DNA of 64,000 nt from UBA7672 sp038326205 (lineage in GTDB: Bacteria > Pseudomonadota > Alphaproteobacteria > Caulobacterales > Hyphomonadaceae), in NCBI GenBank assembly GCA_038326205.1, contig JBBQJV010000012.1:6328-70327 (forward strand), given 5' to 3'. Every line of letters begins with the position of its first letter. The first letter of the stretch is position 1. The notes below the pieces were generated by a model that searched no databases, had not been told where the DNA came from, and worked only from the letters and a program-made list of their open reading frames with translations. Positions 1-7,535 of the stretch are shown here, in pieces. The translations under genes and the position numbers were made by a program.

Positions 1-900
1 GCGGTCGACGGAAAGCAGATCGGGACACATCGCGACAGCGCCCGCATAGTGCTTCATCAGCTCCCTGACAGCGTCCTCGGTATAGCCACCGCCATCAATG
101 ACATCCAGCACGCGGTCCATGGCTTTCTTGACACGCGGGATCATTGCCGCGTCTGGCCGACGATCAACGCCCTCGACGGAAATGACAATATAGGGCCTGC
201 GCAAGGGACGCGTCGTTGAGGCATTGATCAACCGACCGTTCCTGAATCCGAACTTGATGTCCTCGTCTTCCCGGCCTCTGTCCGCGTACAACGCGTAAAG
301 ACCCGTCAGCGGCGATGGCTTGTTGGTCATCAACCCGACTTCGACGAAGCTGCCATCGAGCGTCAGAAGATCGACCGATCGTGCCAGGGCGCCAACGGCC
401 TTCGCCGCTTCGCCTATGAGTGGCGCCGCTGCTGTCGTCGACAACTCAGCAATCCGTTCCAGGACCTTGCGCGCGCGTTCCGAGCTGCGGACAGACAGCA
501 GGCCGAAGGCAAGGCTGAAGGAGCCGATATAAGGCGAGGCTTCGAGCAGCGTCACCTCGCTCAGCGTCGCGCGATCCGCGCCGGCAAGTCCCTCGGCGTT
601 GCGCCCCGCGGAAACAACCTTTGCGAACTCGGCGGTGTCGTCTGCCACTTCACCGAGACCAACCCCGGCGTAGACCAGCGGCTGATAGGCTGTCAGAAAC
701 TTGCGCGTATACGGAAGGTGCGCCGCCATCAACTTCACGCGGATATATTCCTCGTTGGCGCGAAGGGCGCGCGGCGGGGCCGGTGAGTCATCCGGCAGCA
801 GCGTCATGCGCGTTTCCTCGCGGGGCCGCTGCAATGCGTTGAGCGCTATCTCGCCGATCGAACGCAGCAAGCCCGGGTCCGTCCCCTCGCCTTGCGGCAT
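1..900 (-). CDS. Unrecognised protein, partial (runs off left edge), in TIR-nSTAND island
   Basis: An uninterrupted reading frame of 300 residues begins at ATG 900 and continues past position 1. A GGAG site sits seven bases before the start. The N-terminal part is Pro/Arg rich (residues 25-47). A mixed helical region follows, containing YAGVGLGEVADD near 77. Around 120-135 there is a hydrophobic stretch (SPYIGSFSLAFGLLSV) and then an Ala-rich helix. Near 215-240 there is a strand-like block ending in RRPYIVISVEGVDRR. I recognise no family or catalytic motif. It lies on the same strand as, and 490 bp downstream of, the TIR-nSTAND-FGE gene, in the same tRNA-anchored island, so it may be a partner or an independent cargo gene. 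Function unknown. Confidence 0.7.
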   Translation of the reverse strand, partial: MPQGEGTDPGLLRSIGEIALNALQRPREETRMTLLPDDSPAPPRALRANEEYIRVKLMAAHLPYTRKFLTAYQPLVYAGVGLGEVADDTAEFAKVVSAGRNAEGLAGADRATLSEVTLLEASPYIGSFSLAFGLLSVRSSERARKVLERIAELSTTAAAPLIGEAAKAVGALARSVDLLTLDGSFVEVGLMTNKPSPLTGLYALYADRGREDEDIKFGFRNGRLINASTTRPLRRPYIVISVEGVDRRPDAAMIPRVKKAMDRVLDVIDGGGYTEDAVRELMKHYAGAVAMCPDLLSVDR

Positions 901-1390
901 CCTACCACTCCACGCACACGACCAGCTGGCGCACCACAGGTGGCCAGCCTTGAAGGACCAACAGCAGGAAACACCCCCACGGCCCCGTCTCGCTGCACTA
1001 AAGCTCGGACGCCGGGGCTTGCCAAGTTTGCATGAGGCGATTTGTGCAGCCGGGGATACGCCAGCGGTATGCCGCACCAATGGATTTGGGCAATGGAATG
1101 GTCAGGAGGCGACTGGTCTAGCGCGGATGCCACCTGATGCGTGAGCTTGTGGCTCAAGCCGTTCGGCCTGACGGTTCACCAGATCGGACGGCCAACAGCC
1201 TGACCAGCGTGGTTTCCAGAGCCGTCTGCGCGGCAGGGTGAACCAGCTGCGCGCGATCCTTTCGGAGGTCGCGGCGCCCCAGACCCGACCGCGCCTCAAG
1301 CGCTTACAAAATCCGTTGGAGCTTCGCCCCAAACCCGCGCAACAAATCAGCCAAGCAAGAGCTCGCATTCGCGAGCCGTAAAAGAACACA
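901..1390. other. Intergenic stretch of 490 bp between the unknown gene and the TIR-nSTAND gene
   Basis: No gene can be supported here. Both minus-strand frames that cross it overlap neighbouring genes and have unnatural composition. A plus-strand frame at about 1147-1380, ending in a TAA, reads like degraded coding sequence rich in Arg, Leu and Gln (including VNQLRAILSEV), but has no start codon and no identifiable family. It could be a remnant of an older insertion. No strong hairpin with a T-run is visible. Confidence 0.4.
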
Positions 1391-4261
1391 TCAAGGGGTG
1401 GAAAGGGTCCTGGCGACGCGGAAGCCGAGATAGTTGCTCCGGCTCGATGGAATGTTCCTGTCGCGGTAGGCCGAGCGGAGGATCCGCGGAACGTTGCTCC
1501 AGGAACCGCCGCGGATGACGCGATAGGAGCAGGTTTTCTCTGCATCGCTCGATGCATCAGTCTTTACAGGCTGGGCGTCTTTTTTGTCTGGCTCGTACCG
1601 GGCATAGCAGTCCTCGACCCACTCATAGACGTTTCCGTGCATGTCGTAGAGACCAAACGCATTGGGCTTTTTCTGCCGGACCGGATGCGCGTTGCTGTCC
1701 GAGTTATCAATGAACCATTCGAAGTCGCCGGTGAGCGCCTCATCGTCCCCGAAGCTGAAGGCCGTCGCCGTGCCTGCCCTCGCAGCATATTCCCACTCGG
1801 CTTCCGAAAGCAGGCGGTAGGTCGCGCCGGTCATCTCCGAAAGCCAGCTCACGTATTGTTGGGCATCCTCCCACGAGACGCTGATGACTGGCTGTGTGCC
1901 GCGCGCCCAGGCCGCATCGCTCGGACGTGGGTTGGTGCGACATCCGCCACTAGCGGCGCACGTGTCCCACTCGTCGAAGGTGATCTCGGTTTCGGACACC
2001 GCGAAGCGCTGAACCGCTATCTGCCTTTGCGGCCCTTCGTCGTCGTCGCGGTTTGCTTCATTCTCAGGTGATCCCATCAGGAAGCCGCCACCCGGAACGA
2101 GCACCATCATAGGGCAATCTGCAGAGCCGGCTGCACAATCCTGAAAGGTCGCCTTGTCCTTCATGTCCTTCAGCGCGTCCGCCGTCTGGGTCTTGCCCCA
2201 GTATCGCGCGTATTTCGCAAAGACCGGCTCTAGCGCCTCGCGGTTCATGTAGGCAGCGCCAACACCGAACACGGCCAGCACCGAGACCGCCGCCAGCGCC
2301 TGCAGGCTGCGCCTCCGCCCCGCCGTCTTGCGCTCGGCCTTGCGGCACGCCGCGAGATAGGCGCCATCTTCCGCTGCCAGTTGCGGTGCATATCGCGGAA
2401 GCTTCTGCAGTGCGGCAGCGTCCTTCAGGCGCTGGCCGAAATGCGTCAGGAACTCCTTGCGTTTAGCCTTGCGCGTCCACGCCGCCGCAGCGACGCCAAG
2501 CCCGCGCAAGGTTTCAAGCCGCGCCCGCTCCGGCTCCAGCCATTCGCGCAAGCGCGTCCATTCCCGGAACATCGCCTCGTGCGCCACCTCCACCGTGCCG
2601 CCATCTGTTTCTGCCGACTTGCGCACCACAAGCCGCCAGCGGCCGAACCGGTCGAGCAGTGCCTGGCCCTCTTCATCGAACTCCTTCCAGGCCGCCACTC
2701 GCCGTATCGCGGCGCCATCATCGTTCACATCCGCCAGCGGCGGCACGAAGATCCGCGCGCCAAGCTCCACCTGCGCCTTGCGCGCGCCACCCATAGGCAA
2801 ACCCGTGTCACGCTGTTCCGGCTCGATGCCGCACAGTGCCCGCTCGGCTGCATCCTCGATCAAGCCAGCAAGCCCGCCCATCGCGAGATAGTCTTGCGCC
2901 CGCAACGCGCGCTGCGCCGCGAACTGATCCCACAGACGTTGCATCGCGAAGGCCAGCAGTGGCAGCGCGTCCTGCTTGGGTGAATCTTCCATCAACCCAT
3001 CGACAAGCGCGGGATCAACCTCGACGCCATAGCGTCGCGCCGGAGCCTCGACGACGTCGTTGAACCGGAACACCGGCAGCGCCCGCAGGTCATAGCCGCG
3101 CGCCTCCAGCCCCTGGAACCGCCGATGGCTCTGCAGCTCGGGGAAGCTGTCGGTGCGGATCGTGAAGGCCAGACGCCACTGCGACTGCGCCATCATCGCC
3201 GCGCGCAGGTAATCGCCCAGCGCTTCGCCGCTCTCGCCTTCGGCCCGCGCCATTTCCTCTGCCTGATCGACGCTGATCAGGATGGTAGCCTCCGGCCGAG
3301 CGGCTGCAGTTCGCAAACGCTGGCCTTGGGCCTCCAGTGCGGCAACCAGCGACGCGAGGCCGACCTCGCCCACCCGGCCCGCCTCATCGCGTTCCGCCGC
3401 CTGCCATATCTCGAACAGGGTGCGCCGCAACGCCCCATGCGCTTCTGTGACTTTGAAATCTGCCAGCGTGCGCGTGAACGCCTCGGCGAAATTCAACAAA
3501 GGGTCTGCGCCTGGCCGGAACGCTCGCAATGGAATCCACGCCGGCGCCTCGCGCCGCAGACGCGGAATGATCCCCGCCTTAAGCAAAGACGATTTGCCCG
3601 CACCGGAGGCGCCAAGGATCACAAGAGGCCGCCGGTCGCTTGCCGCCCGCATTGCGCGCAATTCCTCCAGCGTCTCGGCAATCTCGCGCGAGCGCCCGAA
3701 GAACAGCGCCGCGTCGGCATCATCATCGCCGAAGGCAGACAGGCCGGGGAACGGCATCGTGCGCGCCGCGCGGTCGATCTCGAATGCTTCGGGATCGAGC
3801 CCGATACCGGCGAGCGCCCCGGCCGCACGCAGCCCCCGTCGAAGACGTGCGGTTCGAGCTTCGTCCCGTCCAAAGTCTAGCTGCCCGTCAATTGTCAGCA
3901 AGGGCGCAAAGTCGATGCCCTGATCTTCGGCCCGAACGCGCCGCAGCTCGTCAGCCGCCGCCGGGCTGAGTGCGGCTTCATCGCCGGTCAGGAAGAGGGG
4001 AATGATACGCTTGCCCATGTACCAAGCGGCGCGAAACTCGCCCGGACACTGTGACGAGTTGAGCCAGTTCGGCGTCACAAGACAGATTACGACCCGGCAG
4101 GCGCCGGCCGAGGCTCGCAGCGCATCCGCCCACTTCGCGCCGCCAGCAATACTCGAATGGTCCACGAACAGGTCCGTAAACCCGTTGGTGCGCAGCCAGG
4201 CTTCAAGCTGGCTCGCCAGCGCATCATCCCGGCTCGCATGTGAAAGGAAAATCGTCGCCAT
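1391..4261 (-). CDS. TIR-nSTAND-FGE fusion protein (predicted conflict/immunity effector)
   Basis: A 956-residue multidomain protein. Residues 1-140 form a TIR domain starting TIFLSHASRDD, with the putative NAD-cleaving glutamate at E75 (CPGEF). Residues 175-600 form a STAND-type NTPase with Walker A GASGAGKSS at 217-225 and Walker B ILISVDQAEE at 327-336. A single membrane helix spans about 652-671. Residues 716-952 form a formylglycine-generating-enzyme-like (sulfatase-modifying factor) domain with PGGGFLMGS, GNVYEW, RGGSW and GFRVAR. In known systems TIR domains consume NAD+ or make signal nucleotides, and STAND modules act as ligand-triggered switches. The FGE-like domain probably serves as a sensor/binding module outside the membrane helix. 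Position beside an integrase supports an acquired immunity role. Domain calls are firm; biological role is inferred. Confidence 0.9.
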   Translation of the reverse strand: MATIFLSHASRDDALASQLEAWLRTNGFTDLFVDHSSIAGGAKWADALRASAGACRVVICLVTPNWLNSSQCPGEFRAAWYMGKRIIPLFLTGDEAALSPAAADELRRVRAEDQGIDFAPLLTIDGQLDFGRDEARTARLRRGLRAAGALAGIGLDPEAFEIDRAARTMPFPGLSAFGDDDADAALFFGRSREIAETLEELRAMRAASDRRPLVILGASGAGKSSLLKAGIIPRLRREAPAWIPLRAFRPGADPLLNFAEAFTRTLADFKVTEAHGALRRTLFEIWQAAERDEAGRVGEVGLASLVAALEAQGQRLRTAAARPEATILISVDQAEEMARAEGESGEALGDYLRAAMMAQSQWRLAFTIRTDSFPELQSHRRFQGLEARGYDLRALPVFRFNDVVEAPARRYGVEVDPALVDGLMEDSPKQDALPLLAFAMQRLWDQFAAQRALRAQDYLAMGGLAGLIEDAAERALCGIEPEQRDTGLPMGGARKAQVELGARIFVPPLADVNDDGAAIRRVAAWKEFDEEGQALLDRFGRWRLVVRKSAETDGGTVEVAHEAMFREWTRLREWLEPERARLETLRGLGVAAAAWTRKAKRKEFLTHFGQRLKDAAALQKLPRYAPQLAAEDGAYLAACRKAERKTAGRRRSLQALAAVSVLAVFGVGAAYMNREALEPVFAKYARYWGKTQTADALKDMKDKATFQDCAAGSADCPMMVLVPGGGFLMGSPENEANRDDDEGPQRQIAVQRFAVSETEITFDEWDTCAASGGCRTNPRPSDAAWARGTQPVISVSWEDAQQYVSWLSEMTGATYRLLSEAEWEYAARAGTATAFSFGDDEALTGDFEWFIDNSDSNAHPVRQKKPNAFGLYDMHGNVYEWVEDCYARYEPDKKDAQPVKTDASSDAEKTCSYRVIRGGSWSNVPRILRSAYRDRNIPSSRSNYLGFRVARTLSTP

Positions 4262-4366
4262 GCCACGCCCCCGCTCACATATGGCTAGCAGAGGGTCGCA
4301 GCGCCGTCATCGGGGTTCCGGCAGGTGACGGGTGGACGTCGGCCGATATTCACCGCGGACGCGAAC

Positions 4367-5563
4367 TCACCGGCCGGAGGCTTTGACCCACTTCAAGATT
4401 TCTCCGGCCCACCATTCCGCCATCTTCACGCGTTCGTCCCAATACGCCGCGCGGTGATAGGCGCGACGAACCTGGTCGGTGCCGACATGCGCCAACTCCG
4501 CCTCGATAGCGTCGCGGTTCCACTTGCCGCTTTCATTGAGCAGGCTAGACGCGCTGGCGCGAAAGCCGTGCGAGGTGTGCTCCGACTTCTGAATGTCCAT
4601 GCGCCGCAAAGCGCCGTTCAGCGTGTTTTCGCTGATCGGCTTGCCCGGCGAAAGCTGTGACGGAAACACGTAAGGATAATTACCGGTGTGCGCGCGAAGG
4701 TCTTCCAGAACATCAACGGACGCCTGCGCCAGCGGCTTCACATGCTCGCGCCGCATCTTCGTCCTCTCGGCGGGAATGGTCCAGATCGCCCGTGTCAGAT
4801 CGAACTCGTTCCACGCTGCAAGTCGCAGTTCGCCCGGACGCGGATAAAACAGGGCCAGAAGTTTCAGCGCTGCCTGCGTCTCGATGGCGCCCTGATAGCC
4901 CCAGACGGCGCGCACAAGCCCGGCAAAGCCGTTCTGCTCCGTAACCGCCGCGCGATGCGAAACCTTCGGCGTCACCAGCGCGCCGCGCAGGCCGAAGGTG
5001 GGGTCCGTATCGGCGCGTGCGGTCGCGATGGCGTAGCGGAAAACCTGCCCGATCACTGCGCGCATACGCCGGGCCGTCTCATAGGTTCCGCTGGCTTCGG
5101 CTCGCTGTAGCGGTTTGAGGATTTCGGCGGCGGTAATGGAGCGGATCGGTCGCTCGCCCAGATCAACAGAAGCCAGCCCGATCAGCCAACGCTTCTTTTC
5201 GAGGGTGGTGGTGGCCTTCCCCTCCCGCTCCTGTTTGGCCAGCAGTTCCTCGGCCAGTGCTGCGAAGGTGTCCTTCGTCAGTGCGCGCTCTGCCTCTGCG
5301 GCGGCCTTCGCCTCCGCCGCCGGATCGCGGCCAGCCTGAAGCTTTGATCTGGCATCTTGACGTAGTTGGCGGGCGCGAGCGAGCGGGGTTTCCGGGTAGC
5401 TTCCAAGGGCCATAAGCTTCTGTTTGCCCCCGAACCGGTAAGCCAGCCGCCACAGCCGGGAACCACCGGGACGCACCTCAATGAAGAGGCCGCCGCCATC
5501 GCTCTGGCGAAAGGGGGTGGCGGCAGGTTTGAGCTGGCGAAGCTTGAGGTCGGTGAGGGGCAT
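4367..5563 (-). CDS. Tyrosine-type site-specific integrase (P4-like)
   Basis: A 398-residue recombinase that would insert and excise the island at the adjacent tRNA-Leu. The N-terminus (MPLTDLKLRQLKP) and the following FRQSDGGGLFIEVRPGGSRLW are the DUF4102 arm-binding domain typical of P4-like integrases. The catalytic domain shows the Arg in PRPGELR, the HGFR box, and the C-terminal LAHVG and AYHRA with the nucleophilic Tyr. The open frame extends upstream to 5689, but that extension has unnatural composition and crosses four direct repeats, so ATG 5563 is preferred. It is transcribed away from tRNA-Leu, whose 3' end lies 190 bp upstream. It appears intact. Confidence 0.93.
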   Translation of the reverse strand: MPLTDLKLRQLKPAATPFRQSDGGGLFIEVRPGGSRLWRLAYRFGGKQKLMALGSYPETPLARARQLRQDARSKLQAGRDPAAEAKAAAEAERALTKDTFAALAEELLAKQEREGKATTTLEKKRWLIGLASVDLGERPIRSITAAEILKPLQRAEASGTYETARRMRAVIGQVFRYAIATARADTDPTFGLRGALVTPKVSHRAAVTEQNGFAGLVRAVWGYQGAIETQAALKLLALFYPRPGELRLAAWNEFDLTRAIWTIPAERTKMRREHVKPLAQASVDVLEDLRAHTGNYPYVFPSQLSPGKPISENTLNGALRRMDIQKSEHTSHGFRASASSLLNESGKWNRDAIEAELAHVGTDQVRRAYHRAAYWDERVKMAEWWAGEILKWVKASGR

Positions 5564-5575
5564 AGATGCAGGCGC

Positions 5576-5651
5576 CTGTACCAACAAAGACGGGTCAAAC
5601 ACCGTCTGCTGTACCAACAACTGTACCAACAAATTGGCCGGATACCAACAA
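5576..5651. repeat. Four direct repeats between integrase and tRNA-Leu (candidate arm-type sites)
   Basis: CTGTACCAACAA occurs exactly at 5576-5587, 5609-5620 and 5621-5632, and a shorter copy TACCAACAA at 5643-5651. They lie between the chosen integrase start and the 3' end of the tRNA, where tyrosine integrases of islands commonly have arm-type binding sites. Copies two and three are abutting. Confidence 0.7.
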
Positions 5652-5751
5652 ACCCAGCCGGACCGCTCCGGACCGTTTAGGACGACCATCCTTGATTTTA
5701 TTTGGGTTTTCTTGAAAATTGGACATAGAAAAGCGACGCCGGAGCGTCGCT

Positions 5752-5836
5752 TGGTGCCCAGAAGAGGACTCGAACCTCCACGGTGTTACCCGCTGCTACC
5801 TGAAAGCAGTGCGTCTACCAATTCCGCCATCTGGGC
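5752..5836 (-). tRNA. tRNA-Leu(CAG), probable island attachment site
   Basis: The cloverleaf can be drawn in full: acceptor GCCCAGA/TCTGGGC, an anticodon stem CTGCT/AGCAG with loop TTCAGGT (anticodon CAG), a long variable arm, the T-loop GTTCGAGTC, and an encoded CCA. The 85-nt gene is on the same strand as the integrase, with its 3' end facing it, as is usual for islands that recombine into the 3' part of a tRNA. The second attachment copy would be left of this window. Confidence 0.95.
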
Positions 5837-5965
5837 AGATAGCAAGGCGCGCGTCATACAGGGGGTGCGGCCCGGTTTCAAGGGCCCCTGCGCAAAGCCA
5901 GCGCGAACGCGATTATTGCAGTGAATTGCCCGCGTTTACGGCCTGCTGGCAAGCCGACTTGGACA

Positions 5966-6538
5966 TCATTTGAACTTCCACACCGCGCGCAGGCCGAGTT
6001 CGTCGAGGCCCTGGTTGCGGCCCGTGCCGAGTATCTGGCCGTGGCTCAGATGTTCGTAGATCGCCTGCAGCGCAAAATCGTCCGACAAATCCCAGGTCAG
6101 CGCCAGCGAGGAGCGGAACAGGTCACGCGACCCGAGCAGGACGCGCTCTTCCGAGAAAGCGAGCGATTCCGGCGTGCCGTTGGCGAACTTGTTCTGGATG
6201 TACCCATCGTGAAGCGCATAGCCAAAGCCGGGTTCCACGTGCCAGCCGGGCGCGACCTGAAAGTCCCACTCAAGCCCGCCCGCCACATAGGATGTGTTGC
6301 CCGCAGTGTTCGCGGACGCCATCAGGTAGGGATGCGGAGACCCCGCCCAGCCCAACCAGTCGGGCGAGACGAAGCGCACTTCGCCGACAATGTTCGGGCC
6401 GTTTTCTTTGTCTGCATTCTTGCAGTCGATGACGCAGATATTGTGCTGCATCACGCCGACGCGAATACTGTCGATCTGGGCATGCGCTGCGGGCGCAATC
6501 GCGGCTGCCGCTGTTGCAGCGAGTAGCACGTCCCTCAT
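5966..6538 (-). CDS. PagL-like outer membrane lipid A deacylase (acyloxyacyl hydrolase family)
   Basis: A 190-residue exported beta-barrel candidate. ATG 6538 is preferred over the longer frame because GGAGGG lies just upstream and the product begins with a good signal peptide (MRDVLLAATAAAAIAPAAHAQ). The mature part has alternating barrel-like strands and ends in an aromatic/charged strand (RAVWKFK). YEHLSHGQILG matches the region around the catalytic His-Ser of PagL-type 3-O-deacylases, followed by NQGLDELGLR, a common family ending. It would remove an acyl chain from lipid A in the outer membrane. Enzyme activity is inferred from the family. Confidence 0.7.
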   Translation of the reverse strand: MRDVLLAATAAAAIAPAAHAQIDSIRVGVMQHNICVIDCKNADKENGPNIVGEVRFVSPDWLGWAGSPHPYLMASANTAGNTSYVAGGLEWDFQVAPGWHVEPGFGYALHDGYIQNKFANGTPESLAFSEERVLLGSRDLFRSSLALTWDLSDDFALQAIYEHLSHGQILGTGRNQGLDELGLRAVWKFK

Positions 6539-6620
6539 GGATTCCCTCCAGCTTTGGACCGAAGCTAGAGCACGTTCCTGCGCAACAGGAAACGGCGGCT
6601 TTCGCATACGGCAGGGGGTG

Positions 6621-7070
6621 CTAAGGATAGCTGGCATAGACCGACGTAGTTCCATCCTTTTTGAGCAGCAGCACCTGATAGGGCTCCGCCTCTGAGGCCG
6701 GCCCCATGCCGGGCGACCCATGCGGCATGCCGGGAACCGTCAATCCGACGGCGTCCGGCTTCTCGCGCAGCAGCCGCGAAATCTCCCGTGCAGGCACGTG
6801 GCCCTCGATCACATACCCGCCGATCATGCCGGTATGGCAGGAGGTCTGCTCAGGCTTCAGCCCGGCCTTGTCCTTGTACGTCATCAGGGCATCGGGCGCG
6901 ATGTGGGTGACACTGGTCGCGTAGCCGTTCGCCTTGAGATGCTTCACCCACTCGTGGCAACACCCGCAGTTTGCATCGGAGACAATGTCCATCTGCGTCT
7001 GCGCAATCGCTGGCGCGCACGCGGAAAGGATAAGCGCAATTGCGAACGACAATTTCCGCATGGCTTGCAT
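6621..7070 (-). CDS. DUF411 exported metal-binding protein
   Basis: A 149-residue protein with a signal peptide ending near PAIAQ. The mature part has SDANCGCCHEWVKHL, TSCHTGMIGGYVIEGHVP and a Met/Gly/Pro-rich MPHGSPGMGP segment. This is the DUF411 family, whose members are often found near copper-resistance genes, so periplasmic metal binding is likely. The start is taken at ATG 7070 because the last unit of a 10-bp tandem repeat supplies GGAG seven bases upstream; ATG 7061 is an alternative. No copper-resistance genes are adjacent here. Confidence 0.8.
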   Translation of the reverse strand: MQAMRKLSFAIALILSACAPAIAQTQMDIVSDANCGCCHEWVKHLKANGYATSVTHIAPDALMTYKDKAGLKPEQTSCHTGMIGGYVIEGHVPAREISRLLREKPDAVGLTVPGMPHGSPGMGPASEAEPYQVLLLKKDGTTSVYASYP

Positions 7071-7110
7071 AGCTGATCTCCGCTGATCTCCGCTGATCTC
7101 CGCTGATTTC
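7071..7110. repeat. 10-bp tandem repeat (4 units) carrying the Shine-Dalgarno of the DUF411 gene
   Basis: Read on the minus strand, the unit is GGAGATCAGC, repeated with one substitution in the most upstream copy. Each unit contains GGAG, and the last lies at the proper distance from ATG 7070. Gain or loss of units would not alter the reading frame but would alter the leader. Confidence 0.85.
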
Positions 7111-7214
7111 CGCCCTTCGCCGTCTTTGCGCTGCGGGAACAAGCAGCGTCAAGCAACTTACTGCGGTTAAAGATGCGGCGTTTGATGGAGTGGCGTCTGG
7201 GCACTGTGGGCTGC

Positions 7215-7304
7215 TGGCGGTGAAGGTGGGATTCGAACCCACGGTACGGTTTCCCGCACACACGCTTTCCAAGCGTGCGCCATCGACCACTCGGCCACCT
7301 CACC
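7215..7304 (-). tRNA. tRNA-Ser(GGA)
   Basis: A 90-nt class II tRNA with acceptor GGTGAGG/CTTCACC, anticodon stem CACGC/GCGTG with loop TTGGAAA (anticodon GGA), a long variable arm, GGTTCGAATCC T-arm and encoded CCA. The flanking 230 bp down to the next gene holds nothing further that I can support. Confidence 0.95.
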
Positions 7305-7535
7305 AGCGCAGGAGGGGGCTTTTACATGGGCGTCGCCGAAGCGCAAGTTGGTGTGAGTTTCACGGGGTGGAGCGCTGGCCCCTCGCTGGGCCGGAAACCC
7401 TGGATCCAGATGGGTGATCCGCACGGCCCGCGAGTTGCTTCTACCTCAGCTGCGGAAGCTGTGGGGAACTGGGGTCTGGCGTCGGTCGCGTGGGGTGGCC
7501 GGCGCCTAGACCCACAAAGGCAGCAAATTCCGCGA

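Noticed and set aside
1147..1380. Possible transposase remnant on the plus strand
   Set aside because: Too short, no start codon and no residue pattern of a known family.
846..1557. Two minus-strand frames (103 and 151 codons) between the unknown gene and the TIR gene
   Set aside because: They overlap better-supported genes and have composition unlike real proteins.
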